Source: Microbacterium sp. LWO13-1.2 (GTDB lineage: Bacteria; Actinomycetota; Actinomycetes; Actinomycetales; Microbacteriaceae). From it: DNA of 64,000 nt. The position numbers were made by a program, and so were the translations under genes. Positions within the stretch are counted from its first letter, which is position 1. Each line of letters begins with the position of its first letter. The stretch covers positions 3,596,001-3,660,000 of the forward strand of contig NZ_CP151634.1 of NCBI RefSeq assembly GCF_038397725.1, given 5' to 3'. Below, one piece after another: positions 46,970 through 55,193 of this stretch. Under the pieces are notes generated by a model. That model had not been told where the DNA came from. It was given only the letters and a program-made list of their open reading frames with translations, and searched no databases.

Positions 46970-47782
46970 TCAGGAGTCCGCTGCGCTCTCACGCCCGGCC
47001 GGACGAGGGCTCTCGCTCTCGGGAGCCGCGGCTTCCTCCGCTGCCGGCGCGGATGAAGTCTCGACCGCAGCGGTCGGAACCGCCGGGGCCGCTTCTGCTG
47101 GAGCCGGTGCGGGTACGGGTGCGGGTGCCGGAGCATCCGTCGAGGCGGGCACCACTCGTTCGCCATACATCGGAGCCGCCGGACGCGGGGGGACGACGTA
47201 CCCCTCGGCGCCGGGATCGGTTCCGGGCGACGGCGCCACCGGAGTCGCGCCGGGTACAACACGCTCGCCGTAACGAGGCGGCTCGTCGAGATTCATCGGC
47301 GGACGCGTCGTCTGCGGCGTGACGGCACCCAGCACCTGACGGGCCTTCGCGAGAGACGACGGCATCACCGTCACCTCGTAGTGATCGGCGGCGAACTGGG
47401 TGATGCTCGCGAAGTCGCGGCGACGACGCACGATCGCATAGGTGATGAGGCTCAGCAGCATGCCGACGGCGACACCGATGAGGACGAAACCGACGAAGAG
47501 CTGGATCGGCACCTCGGGCTGGCCGATCACCAGGATCGCGGCGAGGAAGAGACCGATGAGCACGCCGTTGATCGCCCCCGAGCGTGCGGCGGCCGCGTAG
47601 CCCAGTCGCCCGGTCACCCGCTCGACCGTCCTCACGCTCTGCCCGATGATCGCGATGTCCCTCGCGGGCACCTCCCCCGCGATCAGCTTGGACACCGTCT
47701 TCTGGGCGGCCTCGTATTCGCGCATCGAGGCGACGGTCTCGCCGGTATCGGTGCCGTTGGCCGGACGGTTCAGCATGCTCAT
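46970..47782 (-). CDS. Membrane protein with general-stress-17M-like N-terminus and Pro/Ala-rich tail
   Basis: 270 aa. Residues 1-65 contain EYEAAQKTVSKLIAGEVPARDIAIIGQSVRTVERV, typical of the general stress protein 17M-like domain; two membrane segments follow at about 70-90 and 95-120. Residues 160-270 are Pro/Ala/Glu-rich and include two copies of YGERVVP (about 165 and 203). Function unknown; perhaps membrane stress response. First gene of the operon with the alpha/beta hydrolase and VOC genes. ATG at 47782; another ATG lies two codons in. Confidence 0.78.
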   Translation of the reverse strand: MSMLNRPANGTDTGETVASMREYEAAQKTVSKLIAGEVPARDIAIIGQSVRTVERVTGRLGYAAAARSGAINGVLIGLFLAAILVIGQPEVPIQLFVGFVLIGVAVGMLLSLITYAIVRRRRDFASITQFAADHYEVTVMPSSLAKARQVLGAVTPQTTRPPMNLDEPPRYGERVVPGATPVAPSPGTDPGAEGYVVPPRPAAPMYGERVVPASTDAPAPAPVPAPAPAEAAPAVPTAAVETSSAPAAEEAAAPESESPRPAGRESAADS

Positions 47783-47857
47783 TGGTCCATTCTTCCACGC
47801 CCGCTGATGGGCGTACTGGGAACCGTCGATCCGGCCGCGCGCCGAAGGCACGCGCAC

Positions 47858-47863
47858 TACGCT
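47858..47863 (+). promoter_or_regulatory. -10 element of leaderless MgtE-N/CBS gene
   Basis: TACGCT, 7-nt spacer, then GTG at 47871. Confidence 0.62.
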
Positions 47864-47870
47864 GGGAACC

Positions 47871-49136
47871 GTGAGCACACAACGGGTTTTTGCCGCGCGC
47901 CTGGCCGGGTGCGCTGTCTTCGACCCCGCTGGCGACCGGCTCGGCAAAGTCCGTGACGTCGTCATCGTGTACCGAAGTACCGGCGCCCCTCGTGTGATCG
48001 GCCTCGTCGTGGAGATCCCGGGAAGACGACACGTCTTCCTCTCCATCGGACGAGTCACCTCCATCCGCTCCGGCCAGGTGATCAGCACCGGCCTCATCAA
48101 CGTGCGCAGGTTCCAGCCGCGGGCAGGTGAAGTACGCGTGCTCGCGGAGATGCTCGGCCGCAGAGTGTCTTTCGCCGACGGCAGCGGCAACGCCGTCATC
48201 GAAGACGTCGCGATCGAACCGAACCGCCTCGGCGAATGGGCCGTCAGCCAGCTCTTCCTGCGCCGCCCGAAGACCAGCGCTTCTCCGTTCGCGAAGGGAC
48301 CGACGACCTTCGCCGCGTGGAGCGAAGTGGCCGAGGAGCGCGCCCCCGGCGAATCGCAGTCGGCCGAGCAGCTCGTCGCCTCGTACTCCGAGCTCCATGC
48401 TGCCGACCTCGCCAACACCCTCCTCGACCTGCCGGAGAAGCGCATGCTCGAGGTCGCGGAGGAACTCTCCGACGACCGTCTCGCCGATGCACTCGAAGAG
48501 ATGCCCGAAGACGAGCAGGTGCACATCCTCGACCAGCTCGGAGACGAGCGCGCTGCCGACATCCTCGACCAGATGGATCCGGATGACGCAGCCGACCTGC
48601 TGGCTCAGCTTCCCTCCAGCCGACTCGAGCAGCTGCTCGAGCTGATGGAGCCGGAGGAGGCCGAGGACGTCAGGATGCTGCTCCGATACGGCCCGGATAC
48701 GGCGGGTGGCCTGATGACCCCCGAGCCGATCATCCTTTCGGCCGACGCGACCGTCGCCGAAGCGCTTGCGCTGATCCGTCGACACGAGCTGCACCCGGCT
48801 CTCGCCGCGGCGGTGTTCGTGACGCTGCCGCCATTCGAGACGCCCACGGGACGACTCCTCGGCGTCGTGCACTTCCAGCGGATGCTGCGCTACCCGCCGC
48901 ACGAGCGGCTGGGAGCGATCATGGACGACAGCCTGGAGACGGTATCGGTCACGGCATCCGCCATGGAGGTCGCCCGCATGCTCGCGAGCTACGACCTCGT
49001 CTCGCTGCCGGTAATCGACGCGGCGCACCGTCTCGTCGGTGCGATCAGCATCGACGACATGCTCGACTACCTGCTGCCGGACGACTGGCGCAGCCACGAC
49101 ACCGATGAGAAGACCGAAGCAAAGGAGACGCGCTGA
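47871..49136 (+). CDS. PRC-barrel / MgtE N-domain / CBS-pair protein
   Basis: 421 aa, soluble. Residues 1-85 look like a PRC-barrel-type beta domain (FDPAGDRLGKVRDVVIV). Residues 165-275 are the helical MgtE intracellular N domain with repeats of (L/I)DQ(L/M)-type turns (EEMPEDEQVHILDQL, DQMDPDDAADLLAQL). Residues 280-410 are two CBS domains (LMTPEPIILS, LGAIMDDSLETVSV). It lacks the membrane channel of true MgtE, so it is a magnesium-sensor-like regulator rather than a transporter. The next gene starts inside its stop (TGATG). Confidence 0.9.
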   Translation: MSTQRVFAARLAGCAVFDPAGDRLGKVRDVVIVYRSTGAPRVIGLVVEIPGRRHVFLSIGRVTSIRSGQVISTGLINVRRFQPRAGEVRVLAEMLGRRVSFADGSGNAVIEDVAIEPNRLGEWAVSQLFLRRPKTSASPFAKGPTTFAAWSEVAEERAPGESQSAEQLVASYSELHAADLANTLLDLPEKRMLEVAEELSDDRLADALEEMPEDEQVHILDQLGDERAADILDQMDPDDAADLLAQLPSSRLEQLLELMEPEEAEDVRMLLRYGPDTAGGLMTPEPIILSADATVAEALALIRRHELHPALAAAVFVTLPPFETPTGRLLGVVHFQRMLRYPPHERLGAIMDDSLETVSVTASAMEVARMLASYDLVSLPVIDAAHRLVGAISIDDMLDYLLPDDWRSHDTDEKTEAKETR

Positions 49137-49672
49137 TGGCTCGCTCCGCGCGCCTCGATGCGCCTCTCGGCCGCGGCACGCCCCTCGGTCGCAGCACCAC
49201 ACGGCAGCGGCCCACTTCACGCGACCGCTTCGGCCGGTTCACCGAGTGGGTGGCGCGCGCGATGGGCACGCCCGCCTTCCTGGTGATGCTGTCACTGTTC
49301 TGCGTGCTGTGGATCATCTGGAACACACTGACGCCCGAGAACTGGCGCTTCGATGCCGCCGCGAACGGCTTCACCGCCCTCACGCTGATGCTCTCTCTGC
49401 AGGCGTCTTACGCTGCCCCGCTGATCCTGCTGGCGCAGAACCGTCAGGACGACCGCGACCGCGTGCAGATCGAACAGGATCGCCAGCGCGCGGAGCGGAA
49501 TCTCGCCGACACCGAGTACCTCGCCCGCGAGATCGTGGCTCTGCGGATGTCGCTCGAGGAGCGCAACTCGCAGACCGTGACCCGTGACGTGCTGCGCCAG
49601 GAGCTGAAGGCGCTGCTGGCGGAACTCGAGGATTCCGATCCGAAGGCACCGTCCGGCGGTACCCCGTCATGA
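49136..49672 (+). CDS. DUF1003 family membrane protein
   Basis: 178 aa. Two membrane segments (about residues 46-65 and 78-100) with the DUF1003 signature: FVMLSLFCVLWIIWNT-like first helix, then FDAAANGFTALTLMLSLQASYAAPLILLAQNRQ, followed by a charged coiled-coil tail (DRDRVQIEQDRQRAERN). It starts in the stop codon of the MgtE-N gene and its own stop overlaps mrp, so the three are coupled. Known synteny in actinobacteria; function unproven. Confidence 0.92.
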   Translation: MARSARLDAPLGRGTPLGRSTTRQRPTSRDRFGRFTEWVARAMGTPAFLVMLSLFCVLWIIWNTLTPENWRFDAAANGFTALTLMLSLQASYAAPLILLAQNRQDDRDRVQIEQDRQRAERNLADTEYLAREIVALRMSLEERNSQTVTRDVLRQELKALLAELEDSDPKAPSGGTPS

Positions 49673-50790
49673 CGGCGGCCGATCGGGTCAGGGCAGCCGT
49701 CGCCGCGGTCACCGATCCGGAGCTCCGCCGTCCGATCGGCGACCTCGACATGGTGCGGGAGATCGCGGTGGACGGCGACCGCGCGCATGTGGGAATCGTG
49801 CTGACGATCGCAGGATGCCCCGCAGCGCAGCGCATCGAATCGGATGTACATCGGGCCGCGGCATCAGTTCCCGGGATCGCAGAGGTCATCGTCGAGGTCG
49901 GCGTGATGACGCCGGTCGAGCGGAAGGCGCTGACCGAGAAGCTGCGCGACGGGCGACCCGCCAGGCAGATGCCGTTCGGCCCTGAGTCGCTCACTCGTGT
50001 GATCCTGGTCTCCAGCGGCAAAGGCGGCGTCGGCAAGTCCACTGTCACCGCAAATCTCGCCGTCGCACTCGCTGAACAGGGATTGGCCGTCGGTCTCGTG
50101 GATGCCGATGTGCACGGCTTCTCAATCCCGGGGCTCCTCGGCATCCCGGCCGGAACCCAGCCGACCCGCATCGACGATCTCATGCTGCCGCCGGTCGCTT
50201 ATGGCGTGAAGACGATCTCGATCGGGATGTTCTTGCGCGACGGCGAAGCCGTCGTCGCCTGGCGCGGACCGATGCTGCACCGCACCGTCACGCAGTTCCT
50301 CACCGACGTCTTCTTCGGAGACCTCGACGTTCTCCTCATCGACATGCCGCCCGGTACCGGCGACATCGCGATCTCGATCGGTCAGCTGCTCCCGCACGCC
50401 GAGGTGCTCGTCGTCACGACGCCCCAGACCGCCGCATCCGAGGTGGCGATCCGCAGTGGACTGGTGGCCAGACAGACCGGCCAGCGGGTCATCGGCGTCG
50501 TGGAGAACATGGCCGCCTTCGCGCTGCCCGACGGCACCGTCATCGATCTGTTCGGATCCGGCGGCGGCGCCGCGGTCGCCGAGGCTCTCTCCGAGCCGGG
50601 TGCTCCTGTCCCCCTGCTCGCGTCGATTCCGCTCAGCCCGGCTCTGCGCACGGGCGGTGACGCCGGCATCCCGGTGGTCACGGCCGACCCGACGGATGCC
50701 GCTGCGGGCGCGATTCTCAACCTCGCGAGAACGCTTTCCGCGCAGGGCCGTGGCCTCGCCGGTCGCTCTCTTCCGATGTCCCTCAGCTGA
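49669..50790 (+). CDS. mrp: Mrp/NBP35 family P-loop ATPase
   Basis: 373 aa. N-terminal MIP18-like (DUF59) domain (VTDPELRRPIGDLDMV, about 15-30), then the deviant Walker A SSGKGGVGKST (about 114), DADVHGFSIPGLLG (about 143) and LIDMPPGTGD (about 222). The Cys-x-x-Cys that carries the Fe-S cluster in ApbC-type carriers is not visible; the equivalent segment reads VVENMAAFALPDG. It may therefore work as a cluster scaffold partner or have lost cluster binding. Starts on ATGA overlap with the DUF1003 gene. Confidence 0.92.
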   Translation: MTAADRVRAAVAAVTDPELRRPIGDLDMVREIAVDGDRAHVGIVLTIAGCPAAQRIESDVHRAAASVPGIAEVIVEVGVMTPVERKALTEKLRDGRPARQMPFGPESLTRVILVSSGKGGVGKSTVTANLAVALAEQGLAVGLVDADVHGFSIPGLLGIPAGTQPTRIDDLMLPPVAYGVKTISIGMFLRDGEAVVAWRGPMLHRTVTQFLTDVFFGDLDVLLIDMPPGTGDIAISIGQLLPHAEVLVVTTPQTAASEVAIRSGLVARQTGQRVIGVVENMAAFALPDGTVIDLFGSGGGAAVAEALSEPGAPVPLLASIPLSPALRTGGDAGIPVVTADPTDAAAGAILNLARTLSAQGRGLAGRSLPMSLS

Positions 50791-51406
50791 CGGCGGTCCG
50801 ACGCCCTGAGGCACGGCGGGTGAACGCCACTCTGAGGCCGATCACCAACGGGAGCAGCACCGAGAACAACGGCAGGACGACGGCGCAGAACGCCAGCACC
50901 GTCCCGATCGCGAAACCGTTCGATCCCGTACGGCCGAGACCGAGCTCCCCGCCGCCGAAAGTGTCCCCCGCAACAAGGAACTCGCCGTCGTACGTGCCGA
51001 GCGAGTCCACGCACGTCACGTCGTGGACTCCGGAGACGGACGCCGTGAACTGCACGACCTGCTCGAACCCCCGCCGCGGAGTCATCCACCACAGCGTGTC
51101 GTCCCAGGTCAGAGACGGCGCACCACGCAACGGCAACTCGACGCCGTCCGGTGCGATCACGGTGCAGCGGGTCGAGCCGAGCGCAGGCGAGATTCCACTG
51201 GCCCAGACGCCGGAGCGCGCACCCTCGTCAAGATCGACCGGCACAGTGCGCCCGAGGGGACTCGACGGGGCCTCCTCCACGGAAGACACGATCGGCAGCA
51301 CCCACAGCGTCCAGATCAGAATCCCGGCGAGCAGCGCGACGACCGCAGCGCCGAGCGCTACATGATCCCGATCGGTGAACCCGGATCTGTGAGCGGATGG
51401 GCTCAC
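50783..51406 (-). CDS. Membrane-anchored protein, function unknown
   Basis: 207 aa. Two hydrophobic segments, at about 17-38 and 166-192, flank an extracytoplasmic domain with two Cys residues (STRCTVIAPDG and HDVTCVDSLG, about 80 and 132) that could form a disulfide. Starts with GTG overlapping the tatB stop as GTGA, hence coupled to tatB. The 3' end overlaps the end of mrp by 8 nt. No family recognised. Confidence 0.75.
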   Translation of the reverse strand: MSPSAHRSGFTDRDHVALGAAVVALLAGILIWTLWVLPIVSSVEEAPSSPLGRTVPVDLDEGARSGVWASGISPALGSTRCTVIAPDGVELPLRGAPSLTWDDTLWWMTPRRGFEQVVQFTASVSGVHDVTCVDSLGTYDGEFLVAGDTFGGGELGLGRTGSNGFAIGTVLAFCAVVLPLFSVLLPLVIGLRVAFTRRASGRRTAVS

Positions 51407-51795
51407 GTGGCCTCGACGTCGAACGGCGGTGGATTGCCGCCGGTGAAGGCAGGGCTGATCTGCGAACGACGAGGAGCCACCGGCTCAGGCACGGGCTCCG
51501 CGATGGCGACCGTGGTTGCGGCCGCAGCCGGCTTCGAGTCGTCCTCGAGCAGGGCGTCCCTGATGATGCGGCGAGGATCGTACTGACGTGGATCGAGCTT
51601 GCGCCAGTCGACGTCGTCGATCTCCGGACCCATCTCCTCGCGCACCTTGGACTTCGTGTCGCGCAGGAAGAGACCGGCGCGCCGCACGAACTTGGAGAAG
51701 TTCTCAGCGACCCTGGGGAGGCGCTCAGGACCGATGATCATCACCGCGATCAGACCGATCAGCAGGAGCTTCTCGAAGGTGAGCCCGAATGTCAT
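51403..51795 (-). CDS. tatB: Sec-independent protein translocase subunit TatB
   Basis: 130 aa. N-terminal membrane helix MTFGLTFEKLLLIGLIAVMI-like (first 20 residues) followed by the GPERLP hinge and an amphipathic helix (RVAENFSKFVRRAGLFLRDTKSKVREEMG), the TatB layout. The tail is Pro/Ala-rich. TatB binds twin-arginine precursor proteins with TatC. Genes for TatA and TatC are not in this window. ATG at 51795 is leaderless. Confidence 0.92.
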   Translation of the reverse strand: MTFGLTFEKLLLIGLIAVMIIGPERLPRVAENFSKFVRRAGLFLRDTKSKVREEMGPEIDDVDWRKLDPRQYDPRRIIRDALLEDDSKPAAAATTVAIAEPVPEPVAPRRSQISPAFTGGNPPPFDVEAT

Positions 51796-51801
51796 ATGCC
51801 C

Positions 51802-51807
51802 AGGCTA
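51802..51807 (-). promoter_or_regulatory. -10 element of leaderless tatB
   Basis: TAGCCT on the minus strand, 6-nt spacer, then ATG at 51795. Confidence 0.65.
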
Positions 51808-51843
51808 CCGCCGCGCCTGCCCTCGCCGCACACACCGTGCACA

Positions 51844-51849
51844 TACCCT
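51844..51849 (+). promoter_or_regulatory. -10 element for O-methyltransferase gene
   Basis: TACCCT; the transcript would start near 51856. The real start at 51885 has GGGAG 9 nt before it. An ATG at 51859 opens a nine-codon frame whose TGA overlaps the methyltransferase ATG. Confidence 0.5.
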
Positions 51850-51884
51850 GGAAACAGGATGACGATCAACGGGAGAATCAGGCC

Positions 51885-52523
51885 ATGAGCGAGCACGACG
51901 CGAACGCACGTTTCATCCGTGAATCCATCGTCGAACCGGACGCGATCGCCCGTGCACGCGCCCATGCCGTGGAATTGGGGGCGTCCCCGATCAGTGCGGC
52001 CGTCGGAGCGCAGATCGCCGTGCTGGCCGCAGCCACCGGCGCTCGGTCGATCGTCGAGATCGGCACCGGAGCCGGAGTGTCCGGACTGTGGCTGATGCGC
52101 GGTGCGCCGCAGGCGGTGCTGACCTCGATCGACAACGAGCCGGAGCATCTCGCCGCGGCACGCCAGGCGTTCGCCGACGCAAAGGTCCCCTCGACCAGGG
52201 CACGATTCATCACCGGCCGCGCGGCCGATGTGCTGCCGCGGATGAACGAAGCCTCCTATGACATCGTGCTCGTCGACGCGGATGCCGAGAACGTGATCGA
52301 GTACGTCGAGCACGGCCTGCGCCTGGCGCGCAACGGCGGACTGGTGCTCGTCCCCCGTGTCCTCGCCGGCGGCCGCGTCGCAGATCCCGTGCAGCGCGAC
52401 GCCGTCACCGCCGCCTATCGCTCGCTCATCCAGGAGACTCAGGAGTCCTCGGCCGTGCTCGCGGCGGTATCACCCGCGGGCGAAGGACTGCTCCAGTTGG
52501 TCAGCATCGGCGACCGCACCTGA
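51885..52523 (+). CDS. SAM-dependent O-methyltransferase (type 3)
   Basis: 212 aa. The SAM-binding motif is SIVEIGTGAGVSGLWL (about residue 55), followed by TSIDNEPEHLAAARQAF (about 80-96) and DIVLVDADAEN (about 127), the metal-binding Asp region of catechol O-methyltransferase-like enzymes. The short N-terminus before the helix RFIRESIVEPDAI is normal for the group. Substrate unknown. ATG at 51885 is preceded by GGGAG. Divergent from tatB over about 90 bp. Confidence 0.92.
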   Translation: MSEHDANARFIRESIVEPDAIARARAHAVELGASPISAAVGAQIAVLAAATGARSIVEIGTGAGVSGLWLMRGAPQAVLTSIDNEPEHLAAARQAFADAKVPSTRARFITGRAADVLPRMNEASYDIVLVDADAENVIEYVEHGLRLARNGGLVLVPRVLAGGRVADPVQRDAVTAAYRSLIQETQESSAVLAAVSPAGEGLLQLVSIGDRT

Positions 52524-52544
52524 CCACCGGCGAACCACACGCAC

Positions 52545-52581
52545 AGAAGGGGCAGCGGATCATTGATCCGCTGCCCCTTCT
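52545..52581. terminator. Bidirectional terminator
   Basis: An 18-bp perfect inverted repeat (52545-52562 with 52564-52581; loop opens in practice) lies between the convergent O-methyltransferase and DUF3117 genes. The left arm starts AGAAGGGG and the right ends CCCCTTCT. Confidence 0.85.
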
Positions 52582-52609
52582 GCATCCGCTCGCGCGGATG
52601 GGGATTTCG

Positions 52610-52783
52610 TCAGGCCGGCGTCACGACGGCTGCCAGCACGTCGTGAAGCTCCTTGGCCTCTGCATCGTTCACGGAGACAACCAGACGGCCGCCGCCCTCA
52701 AGCGGGACACGCACGATGATGAGTCGCCCCTCCTTCACGGCCTCCATCGGTCCGTCTCCGGTTCTTGGCTTCATCGCTGCCAT
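52610..52783 (-). CDS. DUF3117 family protein
   Basis: 57 aa, the typical length. The sequence starts MAAMKPRTGDGPMEAVKEG and then reads RLIIVRVPLEGGGRLVV and ELHDVLAAVV, the pattern of this very conserved actinobacterial protein of unknown function. ATG at 52783 follows an AAAGGAG ribosome-binding site. A promoter-like TAAAGT lies about 32 nt upstream. Confidence 0.93.
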   Translation of the reverse strand: MAAMKPRTGDGPMEAVKEGRLIIVRVPLEGGGRLVVSVNDAEAKELHDVLAAVVTPA

Positions 52784-52814
52784 CGTGGCTCCTTTCCCTC
52801 GGTCGTATGGATTA

Positions 52815-52820
52815 ACTTTA
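52815..52820 (-). promoter_or_regulatory. -10 element for DUF3117 gene
   Basis: TAAAGT on the minus strand, in an unusually AT-rich patch (TTAATC follows). Predicted leader about 25 nt. Confidence 0.5.
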
Positions 52821-52877
52821 TCGGGTGTCGCCGACGCCCGGACGTCACATGTGAAGAAATGCATCAACCCTTAACGT

Positions 52878-54098
52878 TCAGGGCACCTGCCAGAACGTGT
52901 TGCCGAGGGCGTAGACGTGGTAGATCCAGAGCCATTGGCCGAGCAGAACCGCCGCCAGGACCCCGAGCCGCCAGGGGCGCGACCGCGGAACGGCGATTGC
53001 TCCCCACAGCGGGCTGAGCGGAATGAGCAACCGGAACGTGCTCGACTGCGGGAAGAACACCGCCAGCAGGTACAGCGCGTAGCTCAGGCTCCACAATCGC
53101 AGATCGGCGCCGAGCGCCCTCACGTGGCGCGATCGCAACAGGGCGACACCGAAGGCGGCCACCAGCACGATGAGGGCGATGAGGCCCCACCATGGCGGCA
53201 TCCCCCACTGGCCGAACCAGAACTGCGCCGCCTGGATCCATCCATCGAACGGCACGAACCCCGAGGCGCCGCCGGAGACCCAGTTGCGCCGCCACGCGAG
53301 CTCGGTGGCGAGGTAGGCACCGGCGTCCCCGGTCACGAGCCCCGCGATCACCTGCCAGCCGAAGCCGGTCGCGGTGGCGAGGGCGCCGAGCGCGACGATG
53401 TGAACGATCTCGCGAACCGGCAGCGGATCCTCACGGCGGCGGACCCAGCGGAGGATTCCGTAGAGGCCGAGGTACAGCGCGAACGCGAGAATGCCTGGAC
53501 GCGTGAAGGCCATCACCGGAACGAGGAGATACAGCAGCCAGAAACGGCGCCGGGCCACGGCATCCAGAGCGAGGAACAGGAAGAGCAGGAAGAGCGTCTC
53601 CGCGTAGCCGACCTGGAACAGCGCTCCGAGCGGGCCCGCGGCGAAGAACACGACCGCCCACATGGCGGCCGAGGCACCGATCCTGTCGCGGAGCAGCCGA
53701 TGCAGCGCGAGGCAGGCGAGGAACCCGGCCACCAACGAGACGAGAAGCGCGCCAGCACCCCAGGACCCGAAGAGGAGCCCCAGCGCTTTCGCTGCGTATG
53801 CGTACACGGGCATGAACGCCCAGGTGTTCTCAGCAACCTCACCGGACTCCGTCAGCGGCAGTTCCCCCGGGTAGCCGTACTCGGCGACCGACCAATACCA
53901 CTGCGCGTCCCAGCCGAGGACGAAGTCGACGAGCCCCGCATCCGCCCCGAACCGGGAGAGCGGCGTCGACAACGACGCGGCGAGCAGAAGCAGACCGGTC
54001 GTCACCAACCGTGCGGACACATAGACGACGGCGATACGCGCGACGACGGGAATCTGCGCCCAGCGTCGGGCGGCTCCGATCAGCGGGCCGTGAGCCAC
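52878..54098 (-). CDS. GT-C fold integral membrane glycosyltransferase (PIG-V/mannosyltransferase-like)
   Basis: 406 aa, about nine to ten hydrophobic segments. After the first membrane helix (about 15-40) the loop reads LGWDAQWYWSVAEYGYPGE (about 60), the W-D-x2-W-Y...G-Y-P signature of PIG-V-like and polyprenyl-phosphate-mannose dependent enzymes. The acceptor cannot be told; cell-wall or lipid glycosylation is likely. The start is uncertain: I choose GTG 54098, which overlaps the dapE end by 19 nt and makes the two genes coupled. Confidence 0.8.
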   Translation of the reverse strand: MAHGPLIGAARRWAQIPVVARIAVVYVSARLVTTGLLLLAASLSTPLSRFGADAGLVDFVLGWDAQWYWSVAEYGYPGELPLTESGEVAENTWAFMPVYAYAAKALGLLFGSWGAGALLVSLVAGFLACLALHRLLRDRIGASAAMWAVVFFAAGPLGALFQVGYAETLFLLFLFLALDAVARRRFWLLYLLVPVMAFTRPGILAFALYLGLYGILRWVRRREDPLPVREIVHIVALGALATATGFGWQVIAGLVTGDAGAYLATELAWRRNWVSGGASGFVPFDGWIQAAQFWFGQWGMPPWWGLIALIVLVAAFGVALLRSRHVRALGADLRLWSLSYALYLLAVFFPQSSTFRLLIPLSPLWGAIAVPRSRPWRLGVLAAVLLGQWLWIYHVYALGNTFWQVP

Positions 54099-55153
54099 GC
54101 GCGGAGTCCCCGCTCCACGGCATCGATCTGGGCGAGCGGAACGCGCTCCTGATCGTGATGAGCCAGGTGCGGGTCGCCGGGTCCGTAGTTCACCGCGGGG
54201 ATGCCGAGGGCCGAGAACCGGGCAACATCCGTCCACCCGTATTTCGGCCGCGGTTCGGCGCCGACAGCAGCGACGAACTCCTGGGCGATCGGCGCGTCCA
54301 GCCCCGGACGGGCGCCCTCGGCGGCATCCGTGATCTCCACTTCGAAGCCGGCGAGAACGCCGCGCACGTGCGCCTCGGCCTCTGCCGCGTTCTTGTTCGG
54401 GGCGAAGCGGTAGTTCACCTCGACCTCGCACGCGTCCGGGATGACATTGCCGGCCACACCACCGGCGATGCGCACGGCGCTGAGACTCTCGCGGTACAGC
54501 AATCCGTCCACGGGGATCTCGCGGGCCTGGTACTCGGCCAGCCGGCTGAGGATGGGAGCCGCACGGTGGATGGCGTTGTCACCGACCCAGGCACGGGCGC
54601 TGTGCGCACGCACGCCGACAGTGCGCACGATCGCACGCAGCGTGCCATTGCAGCCGCCCTCGACCTCGCCGTTGGACGGCTCACCGAGGATCGCGAAGTC
54701 CGCAGCGAACAGGTCAGGGCGAACCGCAGCCAGAAGGCCGAGCCCGTTCTTCGACGCCTCGACCTCTTCGTTGTCGTACCACATCCAGGTGATATCGATC
54801 ACGGGGTCGACGAGCTCGGCGGCGAGCTTCAGCTGCACGGCGGTCCCGGACTTCATGTCGACGGTGCCTCGCCCCCAGAGAAAGGCCTCGCCGTCGATCT
54901 CGACATCGCGAGTCGGCAGGTTCGCGTTGATCGGGACGGTGTCGATGTGCCCCGCGATCACGACGCGCTGGGCGCGGCCGAGATCGGTGCGGGCGACGAT
55001 GGTGTTTCCATGGCGGATCACTTCGAGGTGCGCCAGCGGCGCGACGGCCGCCTCGATCGCGTCGGCCAGCGTCTGCTCCTCACCGGAGACGCTGGGGATG
55101 TCGCAGATCGCGCGAGTGAGATCGACGGAGGACGCGGTCAGGTCGAGCGGCAT
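54080..55153 (-). CDS. dapE: Succinyl-diaminopimelate desuccinylase
   Basis: 357 aa M20 metallopeptidase-type enzyme. Metal ligands: VIAGHIDTVP (His, about 73), GRGTVDMKSG (Asp, about 105), YDNEEVE (Glu pair, about 137), ILGEPSNG (about 165) and AHHDQERVPL (His, about 335). It releases succinate from N-succinyl-LL-diaminopimelate, the last step of the branch supplied by DapD and DapC. ATG at 55153 is leaderless and diverges from dapD. Confidence 0.95.
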   Translation of the reverse strand: MPLDLTASSVDLTRAICDIPSVSGEEQTLADAIEAAVAPLAHLEVIRHGNTIVARTDLGRAQRVVIAGHIDTVPINANLPTRDVEIDGEAFLWGRGTVDMKSGTAVQLKLAAELVDPVIDITWMWYDNEEVEASKNGLGLLAAVRPDLFAADFAILGEPSNGEVEGGCNGTLRAIVRTVGVRAHSARAWVGDNAIHRAAPILSRLAEYQAREIPVDGLLYRESLSAVRIAGGVAGNVIPDACEVEVNYRFAPNKNAAEAEAHVRGVLAGFEVEITDAAEGARPGLDAPIAQEFVAAVGAEPRPKYGWTDVARFSALGIPAVNYGPGDPHLAHHDQERVPLAQIDAVERGLRAWLTAR

Positions 55154-55160
55154 GCGTTCC

Positions 55161-55166
55161 AGCCTA
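55161..55166 (-). promoter_or_regulatory. -10 element of leaderless dapE
   Basis: TAGGCT on the minus strand, 7-nt spacer, then ATG at 55153. Confidence 0.65.
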
Positions 55167-55181
55167 CTGTCGTGGATTCGG

Positions 55182-55187
55182 TAGCGT
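55182..55187 (+). promoter_or_regulatory. -10 element of leaderless dapD
   Basis: TAGCGT, 6-nt spacer, then ATG at 55194. Only 15 bp from the opposing dapE -10. Confidence 0.65.
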
Positions 55188-55193
55188 TGAGGC

